Below are positions 1 to 6,284 of a stretch of 6,284 bases of DNA, one piece after another. Source of the stretch: Gemmatimonadota bacterium (lineage in GTDB: Bacteria > Gemmatimonadota > Gemmatimonadetes > Gemmatimonadales > GWC2-71-9); the NCBI GenBank assembly GCA_024640185.1, contig JAHEFN010000147.1, positions 1 through 6,284 of the forward strand, in the 5' to 3' direction. Made by a program: the position numbers and the translations under genes. Under the pieces are notes generated by a model, which did not search any database, had not been told where the DNA came from, and was given only the letters and a program-made list of their open reading frames with translations. Numbering within the stretch: the stretch's first letter is position 1; each line of letters starts with the position of its first letter.

Positions 1-1293
1 GGTGGTTACGCGGCGGTCTTCAAGGCCCGCGACCTGGTGCTTGAGCGCGAGGTGGCGATCAAGGTCTTCGATGCGGCGGCCGCCGGACTCGCCCCCGAAG
101 CCGGGCTCGATCAATGCCTCGCCGAGGCCCGGTTGGTGGCCACCATTGAGCACCCTCACATCGTGCCGCTCTTCGAGGTCGGCTGCGAGGCGGGGCTGGT
201 CTTCCTGGTGATGCGGCTCTTCCCCGACGGCTCGCTTGGCCGGTTGCTCGAGCGTGAGCAGCAGTTGCCGCCGGCACGGATCGCCGAGCTCGGCGCCACC
301 GTGGCCGACGCACTCGCCACGGCCCACAAGCGCGGGGTGATCCACCTCGACATCAAGCCCGACAACATCCTGCTCGACGCCGAGGGTCGCGCCGCGGTGA
401 CCGACTTCGGGATTGCCCAGGTGGTCGGGGCCACCGGTGACGGCAGTGTCTCCGCCGGCACGCCGCACTACATGAGCCCGGAGCATGTCGCGGGCGACAG
501 ACTCGACGGTCGCGCCGATGTCTACGCACTGGGGGTGGTGCTCTACGAGGCGGCGAGCGGCCGGACCCCGATCAGCGGGAAGACCGCCGCGCAGGTGATG
601 GCCAACCAGGTGCGCCAAGAGGTGCCGCCACTGGCCAAGGTGGTCGATGGCTTCCCGACCGCGCTCTCGGCCGTCATCGACCGGGCGCTCGCCAAGGACC
701 CCGAACAGCGCTGGCCCGGCGTCGCCGAGATGGCGGCGGCATGCAAGGCGTTGGTGGGTTCCGACCAACTGCTGCCGCCCGCCGCACTCGCCAAGCGGGC
801 GCGCCGGCGCTGGTACAAGCGGGTTGCGGTCGGCTGTGCGGTGGTGTCTCTCACCGTTGTGGCGGTGATTTGGGCGGGGGTGTCGCTCTTCAAGCTGATG
901 ACCGGTGGACCACCCGCTGCCGTCGATGCCTTCGCCCCGGCGATCCCGCCGGTGATGATTGATTCGGTGCGGTCACTCGGCCTGCTCGAGGAGGGCGACG
1001 CTGCGGTCTACATCTTCGTGCCAGCCGACGGTGGCATGGCCGACGCGACGGTGGTGGGCGGCAGCCACCTCAGTCGGGTCTACCGCGGCGCGGTGACGCG
1101 CTGGCAGCTCAACGCCGACGATGACTACCACATGTCGCTGCGCAACGGCGACGGGTTCTTCATCATCGACGCCGCCGACGGCAGCAGGAGCGACACCCTG
1201 TATCACGGGTTGGAGGGCAAGGAGCTCACCAACCTCCGCCTCGCGATGGTGCGGGTATTCCGGGAGCGGGCCGCGGACTCCACCGGCTCCTGA
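1..1293 (+). CDS. Membrane-anchored serine/threonine protein kinase, 5'-truncated by window edge
   Basis: This is a Hanks-type Ser/Thr kinase, expected to phosphorylate cytoplasmic proteins and sense something outside through its C-terminal part. The frame is open at base 1, inside the glycine-rich loop (GGYAAVFKARD), so the true start lies upstream. The GTG at 37 is internal to the domain. Numbering from the first codon: ATP-binding Lys21 (VAIKV), helix-C Glu42, catalytic loop HLDIKPDN with Asp117, Lys119 and Asn122, DFG Asp135, and SPE Glu161 in place of APE. The catalytic loop has Leu116 where most kinases have Arg, making it a non-RD kinase. A single hydrophobic helix at about 275-297 follows a basic stretch (KRARRRWYKR), which predicts an inside N-terminus and outside C-terminus. 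The remaining residues, about 298-430, have no Cys and no PASTA, TPR or WD repeats that I recognise. The stop is TGA at 1291. All core catalytic residues other than the Arg are present, so an active enzyme is likely. The substrate is unknown. Confidence 0.93.
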   Translation, partial: GGYAAVFKARDLVLEREVAIKVFDAAAAGLAPEAGLDQCLAEARLVATIEHPHIVPLFEVGCEAGLVFLVMRLFPDGSLGRLLEREQQLPPARIAELGATVADALATAHKRGVIHLDIKPDNILLDAEGRAAVTDFGIAQVVGATGDGSVSAGTPHYMSPEHVAGDRLDGRADVYALGVVLYEAASGRTPISGKTAAQVMANQVRQEVPPLAKVVDGFPTALSAVIDRALAKDPEQRWPGVAEMAAACKALVGSDQLLPPAALAKRARRRWYKRVAVGCAVVSLTVVAVIWAGVSLFKLMTGGPPAAVDAFAPAIPPVMIDSVRSLGLLEEGDAAVYIFVPADGGMADATVVGGSHLSRVYRGAVTRWQLNADDDYHMSLRNGDGFFIIDAADGSRSDTLYHGLEGKELTNLRLAMVRVFRERAADSTGS

Positions 1294-1421
1294 GGTCGTG
1301 GCGACTCCGACCAGACCGCCCAACCGATCGCGCCCCGCTCCGGGTCGTCGGTGCCTTACCGATCACCGTGTTCTCTCGTACCTTCAGACGATTCCTCCGC
1401 CACCCGACGGCCCGGGCTCGT

Positions 1422-1441
1422 TGCCGACAGCGATGTCGGCA
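1422..1441. repeat. Perfect 8-bp inverted repeat with GCGA tetraloop upstream of the protease gene
   Basis: The arms TGCCGACA (1422-1429) and TGTCGGCA (1434-1441) are exact reverse complements around GCGA (1430-1433). In RNA read from the + strand this forms a stem capped by a GNRA-type tetraloop. It ends 42 nt before the protease ATG at 1484. No T-run follows, so it is not a standard intrinsic terminator for the kinase. It could be a leader-RNA stem affecting stability or translation, or a dyad operator for a dimeric regulator. The repeat itself is certain; its function is inference. Confidence 0.6.
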
Positions 1442-1473
1442 CCGCGCACTCCACGCCGTCCTCAGCTCGACCT

Positions 1474-1477
1474 GGAG
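1474..1477 (+). promoter_or_regulatory. Ribosome-binding site of the tricorn-like protease
   Basis: A GGAG core lies 6 nt before the ATG at 1484. It decides the start. The upstream in-frame ATG at 1433 has no comparable Shine-Dalgarno sequence, lies within the hairpin at 1422-1441, and would place 17 extra residues before the signal peptide. Confidence 0.7.
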
Positions 1478-1483
1478 CCTCTC

Positions 1484-4400
1484 ATGGCGCATCGCCGTTC
1501 CCTTCGCACCCTGATCCTCGCCCTCGGCCTCTTTCTGCCCCTCCAGGATGCGATGGGCCAGGACGTGCCGCGACTGCTCCGCGATCCGGGGCTCAGCGCC
1601 ACCCAGATTTGCTTCTCGTTCGCGGGCGACATCTGGCTGGTCGCGCGGAGCGGGGGCAACGCGCGGCGGCTGACCGCGAGCGGCGACAATGCGATGCGCT
1701 GTCGCTTCTCGCCCGACGGGAACCGGGTCGCCTACACCGCGACACGAGAGAACAACACCGACGTCTACGTCGTGTCGGTGACCGGCGGCACCCCGACCCG
1801 GCTCACCTGGCACCCGACCCAGGACGTGTCGATTGGCTGGACGCCCGACGGCAAGGTGCTCTACGCCTCGATGCGCGAGAACGAGATCTACATGGGGCTG
1901 CCGTTCCGGATGTACACCCAGGGGGTCAACGAGGTCGCGCCCACCGCGGTGGCTCTGCCGCGGAGCGGTCTCGCGGCCTCGTACTCACCCGACGGACAGC
2001 GGTTGGCCTACATGCCGATTCTTCCCGCCAACGCCGAGTGGAAGCTCTACCGCGGCGGCCGCACCACGCCGATCTGGATCGCCGACCTCGACGACGCCGA
2101 GATCGAGAAGCTGCCCCGCGACAACAGCAACGACGTGGCCCCCATGTGGGTCGGCGACACGGTCTTCTTCCTCTCCGATCGCGACGGGCGCACCACCCTG
2201 TTCGGCTATGACCTGACCACCAAGCAGGTGACCAAGCGGATCACCAATACCGGGCTCGACATCAAGGCGGCCCAGGCCGGCCCGGGGGCGATCGTCTACG
2301 AGCAGTTCGGCGAGGTGCGGTTGCACGACCTCAATGGCGGCGGCGACGTCCGGGTGCCGATCCGGCTCGAGGGCGAACTCACCGCCACCCTGCCGCAGTG
2401 GGTCAACGTCGGCCGCAGCCTCTCGGGCGGGACCCTCTCTCCCACCGGCGTGCGGGCGGCCTTCGAGGCCCGGGGCGAGATCATCACGGTGCCGGCCAAG
2501 AAGGGTGATGCCCGGAACCTCACCAACACCCCCGGGGTGATGGAGCGGAACCCGGTCTGGTCGCCCGACGGCCAGACGGTGGCGTACTTCACCGAGGCCG
2601 GCGGCCAGTATCAGCTCGAGCTCCAGCCGCAGGACGGCATCGGGGCCACCCGCCAGATCGATCTCGGCGGCGGCGACAACTTCTACTACGCTGCCGCCTG
2701 GTCGCCCGATGGCCACTTCATCGGCTACAGCAACTCGCGAGGCGAGATCTGGGTGGTGGAGCTGGCCAACGGTCGCCGCACCCTCGTCGACACCAACCCG
2801 TGGGGCCGGTCGTCGACGGGGTTCCCGCTCTCGTGGTCGAAGGACTCGCGCTGGATCACCTATGCCCGGCAGGTCGCCAACCTCGGCGGCGCCGTCTTCG
2901 CCTGGGACCGGACCACCGGGACGGCGCGCCAGCTCACCGACGGGATGAGCGACGCCGCCTCACCGGTCTTCGACGCCAGCGGCGAATACATCTGGTTCGT
3001 CTCGAGCACCGACATCGGGCCGGCCAACGACTTCAGCATGACCACCTTCGATCACCCCGTCACCCGGAACCTCTACGCCATCGTGCTCCGGGATGACCTG
3101 CCGTCGCCCCTCGAGCCCGAGAGCGACGAGGAGCCGGCCAAGGCCGACAGCGCCAAGGCGAGCGCCGGCGCCGACAGCGTAATCACCATCGACTTTGACG
3201 GCATCGACCAGCGCACCATCCCGATGCCGATGTCCGCCGCCAACTACGCTGCGATGAGTGCCGGACCGGCCGGGGTGGTCGTGCTCGCCGAGGCACCGCT
3301 CGTCCCCGTCTCGCAGAGCGGCAACACGCCGGGATCCGCGACCCTGCACAAGTTCGACCTCTCGGAGCGAAAGGCGACCGAGCTGGTCTCGGGGATCACC
3401 GGCTTCGATGTCTCGCGCGACGGCAAGACGCTGCTCTATGCCAAGGCCGGCGGCTACGCGATCACCGCGCTCGGCGGGCCGGTCAAGCCCGGCGACGGGG
3501 CCCTCTCGACCGGCAACATCCAGGTCGAGACCGACCCGATGGCCGAGTGGGCCCAGATGTACCGGGAGGGCTTCCGGATGCAGCGGGCCTTCTTCTACGA
3601 CCCCAACTTCCATGGTCTCGACCTCGACGCGACCGAGCAGTTCTACACCCGGTACCTCGCCGGGCTCGGCAGCCGGGCGGACCTCGACTACCTCTTTGCC
3701 GAGTCGATGGGCAACCTGACGGTCGGCCACCACCGCACCGGTGGCAACGGGCCGAGCCCCGACCCGGCGCCGGCCGCCGGCCTGCTCGGCGCCGACTATC
3801 GGATTGCCGATGGGCGCTGGCAGTTCGCCCGCGTCTATGCCGGTGAGAACTGGAATCCGCAGACCCGGGCACCGCTGACCCAGCCGGGGGTCAACGTCGT
3901 GGCCGGTGAGTACCTGTTGGCGATCAACGGGGTGCCGCTGTCGGCCACCCGGAGCGTGCACGAGGCGCTGGCGGGGACCGCCGGGAAGCAGGTGGTGCTG
4001 CGGGTCGGTCCGTCGGCCGACGGCAGCGGCGCTCGCGACGTGACGGTGGTGCCGACCGCCAACGAGATCCCGCTCAGGCATCTGGCCTGGATCGACCACA
4101 ATCGTCACGTCGTCGATTCGCTCTCCGGCGGCAAGCTGGCCTATCTCTACATCCCCAACACCGCCAACGGCGGCTACATCAACTTCAACCGCTACTTCTT
4201 CTCGCAGCGCGACAAGGCCGGTGCGGTGGTCGACGAGCGCTTCAACGGCGGCGGCAACATCGCCGACTACATGGTCTACTACCTGCAGAAGATGCAGCCG
4301 TTCAACTACGTCACCCAGAAGTACGGCAGGGACCTGCCAATCCCGGCGGGGATCTACGGCCCCAAGGTGATGCTCATCAATGAGTACGCCGGCTCCGGCG

Positions 4401-4753
4401 GTGATGAACTGCCGTGGCTCTTCCGACGCTTCGGGGTGGGCACGATCGTCGGCACCCGGACTTGGGGTGGACTGGTGGGCGTCGGTGGCTATCCGGCACT
4501 GATGGATGGCGGCACCATCACCGCACCGCACATCGCGCTCTGGTCGCTCGAGGGGGAGTATGAGGTCGAGAACCAGGGCGTGGCCCCGGACGTGGAAGTG
4601 GAGGTCGACCCCTCGGCATGGCGGCAGGGGCGCGACGTGCAGCTCGAACGGGCGGTGGAGATCCTGATGGCCCAGCTGGCGGCCGAGGGGGAGTTCACCC
4701 AGCCCGATCGGCCGGCCTACCCGCGGTGGGCGGAGGACAACACGCCGCAGTAG
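1484..4753 (+). CDS. Exported tricorn-type S41 serine protease (beta-propellers, PDZ, catalytic domain)
   Basis: This is a homologue of tricorn protease, which cleaves oligopeptides. It is 1089 residues, close to archaeal tricorn at about 1070. Residues 1-25 look like a Sec signal peptide: basic MAHRRSLR, a hydrophobic core, and a likely cut after AMG. Two N-terminal beta-propellers are indicated by PD40/TolB-like motifs near residues 75 (FSPDG), 119 (WTPDG), 167 (YSPDG), 318 (LSPTG), 359 and 406 (WSPDG), 451 (WSKDS), 496 and 643. An acidic Ala/Lys/Ser-rich linker sits at about 543-565. Then come the helical C1 region (about 686-760), a PDZ domain (about 768-846, GEYLLAINGVPL) and the C2 catalytic domain (about 873-1070). 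Probable catalytic residues are His749, Ser971 (YAGSGGDE) and Glu1029 (VENQGVAPD). The Ser-to-Glu distance of 58 equals that of archaeal tricorn S965-E1023. Gly748 stands where archaeal tricorn has the assisting Ser745. DERFNGGG at 917-924 fits the oxyanion region. The signal peptide implies a periplasmic, probably scavenging, role. The ATG at 1484 was chosen from the RBS and signal peptide. The stop is TAG. Confidence 0.95.
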   Translation: MAHRRSLRTLILALGLFLPLQDAMGQDVPRLLRDPGLSATQICFSFAGDIWLVARSGGNARRLTASGDNAMRCRFSPDGNRVAYTATRENNTDVYVVSVTGGTPTRLTWHPTQDVSIGWTPDGKVLYASMRENEIYMGLPFRMYTQGVNEVAPTAVALPRSGLAASYSPDGQRLAYMPILPANAEWKLYRGGRTTPIWIADLDDAEIEKLPRDNSNDVAPMWVGDTVFFLSDRDGRTTLFGYDLTTKQVTKRITNTGLDIKAAQAGPGAIVYEQFGEVRLHDLNGGGDVRVPIRLEGELTATLPQWVNVGRSLSGGTLSPTGVRAAFEARGEIITVPAKKGDARNLTNTPGVMERNPVWSPDGQTVAYFTEAGGQYQLELQPQDGIGATRQIDLGGGDNFYYAAAWSPDGHFIGYSNSRGEIWVVELANGRRTLVDTNPWGRSSTGFPLSWSKDSRWITYARQVANLGGAVFAWDRTTGTARQLTDGMSDAASPVFDASGEYIWFVSSTDIGPANDFSMTTFDHPVTRNLYAIVLRDDLPSPLEPESDEEPAKADSAKASAGADSVITIDFDGIDQRTIPMPMSAANYAAMSAGPAGVVVLAEAPLVPVSQSGNTPGSATLHKFDLSERKATELVSGITGFDVSRDGKTLLYAKAGGYAITALGGPVKPGDGALSTGNIQVETDPMAEWAQMYREGFRMQRAFFYDPNFHGLDLDATEQFYTRYLAGLGSRADLDYLFAESMGNLTVGHHRTGGNGPSPDPAPAAGLLGADYRIADGRWQFARVYAGENWNPQTRAPLTQPGVNVVAGEYLLAINGVPLSATRSVHEALAGTAGKQVVLRVGPSADGSGARDVTVVPTANEIPLRHLAWIDHNRHVVDSLSGGKLAYLYIPNTANGGYINFNRYFFSQRDKAGAVVDERFNGGGNIADYMVYYLQKMQPFNYVTQKYGRDLPIPAGIYGPKVMLINEYAGSGGDELPWLFRRFGVGTIVGTRTWGGLVGVGGYPALMDGGTITAPHIALWSLEGEYEVENQGVAPDVEVEVDPSAWRQGRDVQLERAVEILMAQLAAEGEFTQPDRPAYPRWAEDNTPQ

Positions 4754-4784
4754 CGCGCAGCGGTCACTCTGCCATCGCTCGCGA

Positions 4785-4802
4785 TCGGACCCTCGGGTCC
4801 GA
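4785..4802. repeat. Hairpin 1 in the convergent intergenic region
   Basis: The arms TCGGACC (4785-4791) and GGTCCGA (4796-4802) pair perfectly around CTCG. The hairpin starts 32 nt after the protease stop. Directly upstream is an overlapping near-palindrome, ATCGC-TC-GCGAT (4774-4785), which could pair in competition. No T-run follows on either strand, so termination is possible but not of the standard intrinsic form. Confidence 0.5.
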
Positions 4803-4811
4803 CCCGTCCCG

Positions 4812-4838
4812 CGAGTCCGCCCGCGCTCGGGCGGCTCG
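4812..4838. terminator. Hairpin 2, possible bidirectional terminator or 3'-end stabiliser
   Basis: This is the strongest stem in the gap. CGAG (4812-4815) and CCGCCCG (4817-4823) pair with CGGGCGG (4828-4834) and CTCG (4835-4838), giving 11 pairs, nearly all G-C, with one bulged T at 4816 and a CGCT loop. It lies between the protease (+) and phosphoesterase (-), where both transcripts should end. The absence of a U-tract lowers confidence. GC-rich bacteria often use stems without U-tracts or rely on Rho. Confidence 0.4.
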
Positions 4839-4878
4839 TCCAAGGACGTGCAGCACTGCGTGCCGACGACCCTCGGGG

Positions 4879-4906
4879 AGTCGCTCGTTCGCCTTGGGGA
4901 GCGACT
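4879..4906. repeat. Hairpin 3 in the convergent intergenic region
   Basis: AGTCGCTC (4879-4886) and GAGCGACT (4899-4906) are exact reverse complements around a 12-nt loop. Two more G-C pairs are possible beyond a mismatch. The stem begins 32 nt past the phosphoesterase stop as read on the minus strand, so it is the first structure that transcript would form. No T-run follows. It may contribute to 3'-end formation or be part of a palindromic repeat cluster. Confidence 0.45.
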
Positions 4907-4938
4907 GCCGCGCGCATGCCGACCTACCGGGGTGGCAA

Positions 4939-5982
4939 TTACCCGGCCGGCGGCGCCTCGTTGAGGTTGCGATCGAGGGTGATGGAGAACTTGCGGTCGG
5001 TGTCGGTGAGCCACTGGTCGTAGTACGGCGAGTAGTCGCTGATGTTGACCGTGCGGCCGTCGGCCTGCACCTCCACCAGCCGCAGGAAGCCCCCGCCACC
5101 CAGCTTGCGGTCGGGCCGCACGCCGCACTGGTAGTTGACCAGCATCTGGTGCACCGTCCGCCCCCCGGCACCCCGGCTCGCGAGATGCCCGATGCCATCG
5201 TTGAGGACGTGGCCGTTGAAGGTGAAGACGAACTGCGGGTGTCGGCTCACCAACTTCTGCCAGAGCGCCTCGCCGTCGTTGACGGGCGCGAGCTTGGCGA
5301 CCCCGTAACCGTTGGGATTCCAGTTCTGCTCGCGCTGGCGAACCGGCCAGTCGTAGCGGGTCTCGTCGGAGTACATGTAGGCGTGGGTCAGCAGGATCGC
5401 GTGGCGGTCGGGGAACTTGGCCACCACCTCGTTGGCCCACGCCACCGCCTCGTCGCGAGGGGCGAATTCGAGGCCGATGATCAGCAGCTTCGCCTCGCCG
5501 GCGTCGACGGTCAGGTAGGCGTTCTCCGAGCGGGCGGTCTCCATGCTGTTGCGCTGCTGGAAATAGTCGCTGAAGAACGAGTCGCGGGTGGTGACGCTGC
5601 CCCACGGCCCCATGTCGTGGTTGCCGGGGACCATCAGGTAGGGGATCGCCGCGTCGGTGAGGACGTCCATCGCCCGGCGGGCGTTGATCCACTGGGGATG
5701 GATGTTGTCGTCGGTGATGTCGCCCTCGTGGAGCACGAACTGGATGTTGCGGGCATGGCGCTGCCGCGCGATCCACTCGGTCTGTGCCACGAAGACCTCC
5801 GGGTGCGACTCGCTGTAGCACTGGGTGTCGGGGAGCACCGCGAAGCTCCAGGCCCCCGGCGTGGGAGCGTCGGGACGCAGGATGGGGGCTGCCTCGGCGG
5901 CGAGCGGTGTGGATCGGCTGCTGCCGATCAGGCCCGACAGCGCCGAGAGTCCCGCGAGCCTGAGGAAGGGGCGTCGCTCCAT
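4939..5982 (-). CDS. Tat-exported calcineurin-like metallophosphoesterase
   Basis: The 347-residue product belongs to the calcineurin-like phosphoesterase superfamily, whose members hydrolyse phosphate esters at a two-metal centre. Here the substrate is unknown. The N-terminus MERRPFLRLAGLSALSG fits a twin-arginine signal (RRPFLR plus a hydrophobic stretch), so the folded, metal-loaded enzyme is probably exported, with cleavage near residues 28-32. Metal-site motifs appear in order: PDTQ (Asp52, with Gln54 where many members have His), HEGDITDD (Asp88), PGNHD (Asn121, His122), LLTHAYMYSDETRYDW (His200) and NGH (His258). The last motif lacks the second His of the usual GHxH. A C-terminal beta region (about 297-337) completes a form common among secreted members with PDTQ. 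The start codon ATG at 5980-5982 is supported by GGAG 8 nt upstream and the Tat motif at residue 3. The stop is TAA. The gene converges on the protease gene and follows the DUF2306-like gene by 83 nt. Family confidence is high and substrate confidence is nil. Confidence 0.94.
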   Translation of the reverse strand: MERRPFLRLAGLSALSGLIGSSRSTPLAAEAAPILRPDAPTPGAWSFAVLPDTQCYSESHPEVFVAQTEWIARQRHARNIQFVLHEGDITDDNIHPQWINARRAMDVLTDAAIPYLMVPGNHDMGPWGSVTTRDSFFSDYFQQRNSMETARSENAYLTVDAGEAKLLIIGLEFAPRDEAVAWANEVVAKFPDRHAILLTHAYMYSDETRYDWPVRQREQNWNPNGYGVAKLAPVNDGEALWQKLVSRHPQFVFTFNGHVLNDGIGHLASRGAGGRTVHQMLVNYQCGVRPDRKLGGGGFLRLVEVQADGRTVNISDYSPYYDQWLTDTDRKFSITLDRNLNEAPPAG

Positions 5983-5990
5983 GGGGGGTG

Positions 5991-5994
5991 CTCC
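5991..5994 (-). promoter_or_regulatory. Ribosome-binding site of the metallophosphoesterase
   Basis: On the minus strand GGAG is followed by 8 nt, including a run of six C, and then the ATG. The spacing is normal and supports the chosen start. The gap behind it (5983-6065) shows no convincing promoter. A TTGACC-like -35 hexamer at 6038-6043 has no well-spaced -10 partner. Confidence 0.6.
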
Positions 5995-6065
5995 GTGATG
6001 ATGGGTGGTGCCGTAGAGTCGGGTCCGGGACAGGCGGGGTCAAGGGCGGCAGGGCAACGGCTCGG

Positions 6066-6284
6066 TCACCCCTCCGACGGATCGAGCCGCACGAACGGTC
6101 CCCGGACGAAGACCCACTCGGCCAGGATCAGGTTGGGGACCCAGCAGAGGAAGGCGATCGCCGGATACGCCTCCTCGAACGGAATGCCGGCGACCTGGCT
6201 GAGCGGGAGGTAGATCCGCAAGGTCACGGCTGCGAGGCAGAGTGCGTAGCTGCGGATCATCCACTCACGATGTGAGGCAATGTC
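6066..6284 (-). CDS. DUF2306-like membrane protein, C-terminal part only
   Basis: Only the last 72 residues lie in the window. The frame stays open from the stop TGA (6066-6068) to the right edge, reading DIASHREWMIRSYAL at the upstream end. HREWMIRSYAL followed by AAVTLRIYLP and a later CWVPNLILAEW resembles the C-terminal end of the DUF2306 family of predicted multi-helix membrane proteins, as I recall it. The internal ATG at 6258-6260 should not be taken as the start, because the conserved HREW residues precede it. Two hydrophobic segments are visible: SYALCLAAVTLRIYLPL and a stretch around AFLCWVPNLILAEWVFV. The function of the family is not established. The gene is codirectional with the phosphoesterase 83 nt downstream and may share its transcript. 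Confidence 0.75.
   Translation of the reverse strand, partial: DIASHREWMIRSYALCLAAVTLRIYLPLSQVAGIPFEEAYPAIAFLCWVPNLILAEWVFVRGPFVRLDPSEG

Noticed and set aside
1348..1362. Short stem TCGGT-GCCTT-ACCGA after the kinase gene as a terminator
   Set aside because: It has only 5 pairs and no real T-run after it. It is too weak to call.
1356..1384. Possible promoter for the protease, TTACCG (1356-1361) and TACCTT (1379-1384), 17 nt apart
   Set aside because: Each hexamer matches only 3 of 6 consensus bases. The spacing is right, but chance matches of this quality are frequent.
1121..1483. In-frame upstream extension of the protease reading frame into the kinase gene
   Set aside because: The extension is low-complexity, overlaps the kinase C-terminus, and would bury the signal peptide. 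The ATG at 1484 has a good ribosome-binding site.
1226..2716. Other open frames antisense to or shifted from the protease (for example 1226-1813 minus, 1985-2716 minus, 1351-2211 plus)
   Set aside because: They are shadows of the protease gene, with Arg/Pro/Gly-rich translations, no domains and no supported starts.
2960..6043. A 1027-codon open frame on the minus strand, antisense to the protease and overlapping the phosphoesterase in another frame
   Set aside because: It is rich in Arg, Gly, Pro and His low-complexity strings, shows no recognisable domain, and overlaps two genes with clear catalytic motifs. Long antisense frames are common in GC-rich DNA because stops are rare.
6012..6043. 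Promoter for the phosphoesterase on the minus strand using TTGACC (6038-6043) and TCTACG (6012-6017)
   Set aside because: The spacing of 20 nt is too long and the -10 match is poor.
4618..6213. A 531-codon plus-strand frame crossing the protease end, the gap and the antisense of the phosphoesterase
   Set aside because: The composition is Val/Gly/Ala/Arg repetitive with no motif, and it overlaps the well-supported phosphoesterase along its whole length.

Overview
The window is GC-rich, densely coding bacterial DNA. It carries four protein genes: two are complete and two are cut by the window edges. The mix is a eukaryotic-type Ser/Thr kinase with one membrane anchor, an exported tricorn-type protease, a Tat-exported calcineurin-like phosphoesterase and a DUF2306-like membrane protein. 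Together with the base composition this would fit Gemmatimonadota or a similar GC-rich environmental phylum. That assignment is inference from gene style only; there is no rRNA or other marker gene here.

Layout: positions 1-1293 (+) hold the 3' part of the kinase, with a nearly complete kinase domain, one transmembrane helix and an unrecognised C-terminal extracytoplasmic domain. Positions 1294-1483 are a gap containing a perfect 8-bp inverted repeat closed by a GCGA tetraloop, followed by a ribosome-binding site. Positions 1484-4753 (+) hold a complete 1089-residue tricorn-like S41 protease with a signal peptide. Positions 4754-4938 are a gap between convergent genes with three strong hairpins. 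Positions 4939-5982 (-) hold a complete 347-residue metallophosphoesterase with a twin-arginine signal. Positions 5983-6065 are a short gap with its ribosome-binding site. Positions 6066-6284 (-) hold the C-terminal end of a DUF2306-like membrane protein, whose start lies beyond the window.

Functional links are weak. The kinase and protease run in the same direction but are 190 bp apart, so co-regulation is possible but not shown. The protease and phosphoesterase both act outside the cytoplasm, by different export routes (probably Sec and Tat). The phosphoesterase and DUF2306 genes are codirectional with 83 bp between them and may share a transcript. Nothing here forms an evident defence, mobile or biosynthetic cluster. 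I saw no insertion sequence, CRISPR array, tRNA or rRNA. The points worth a second look are the non-RD catalytic loop and unknown sensor domain of the kinase, the tetraloop hairpin ahead of the protease, and the hairpin cluster between the convergent genes.
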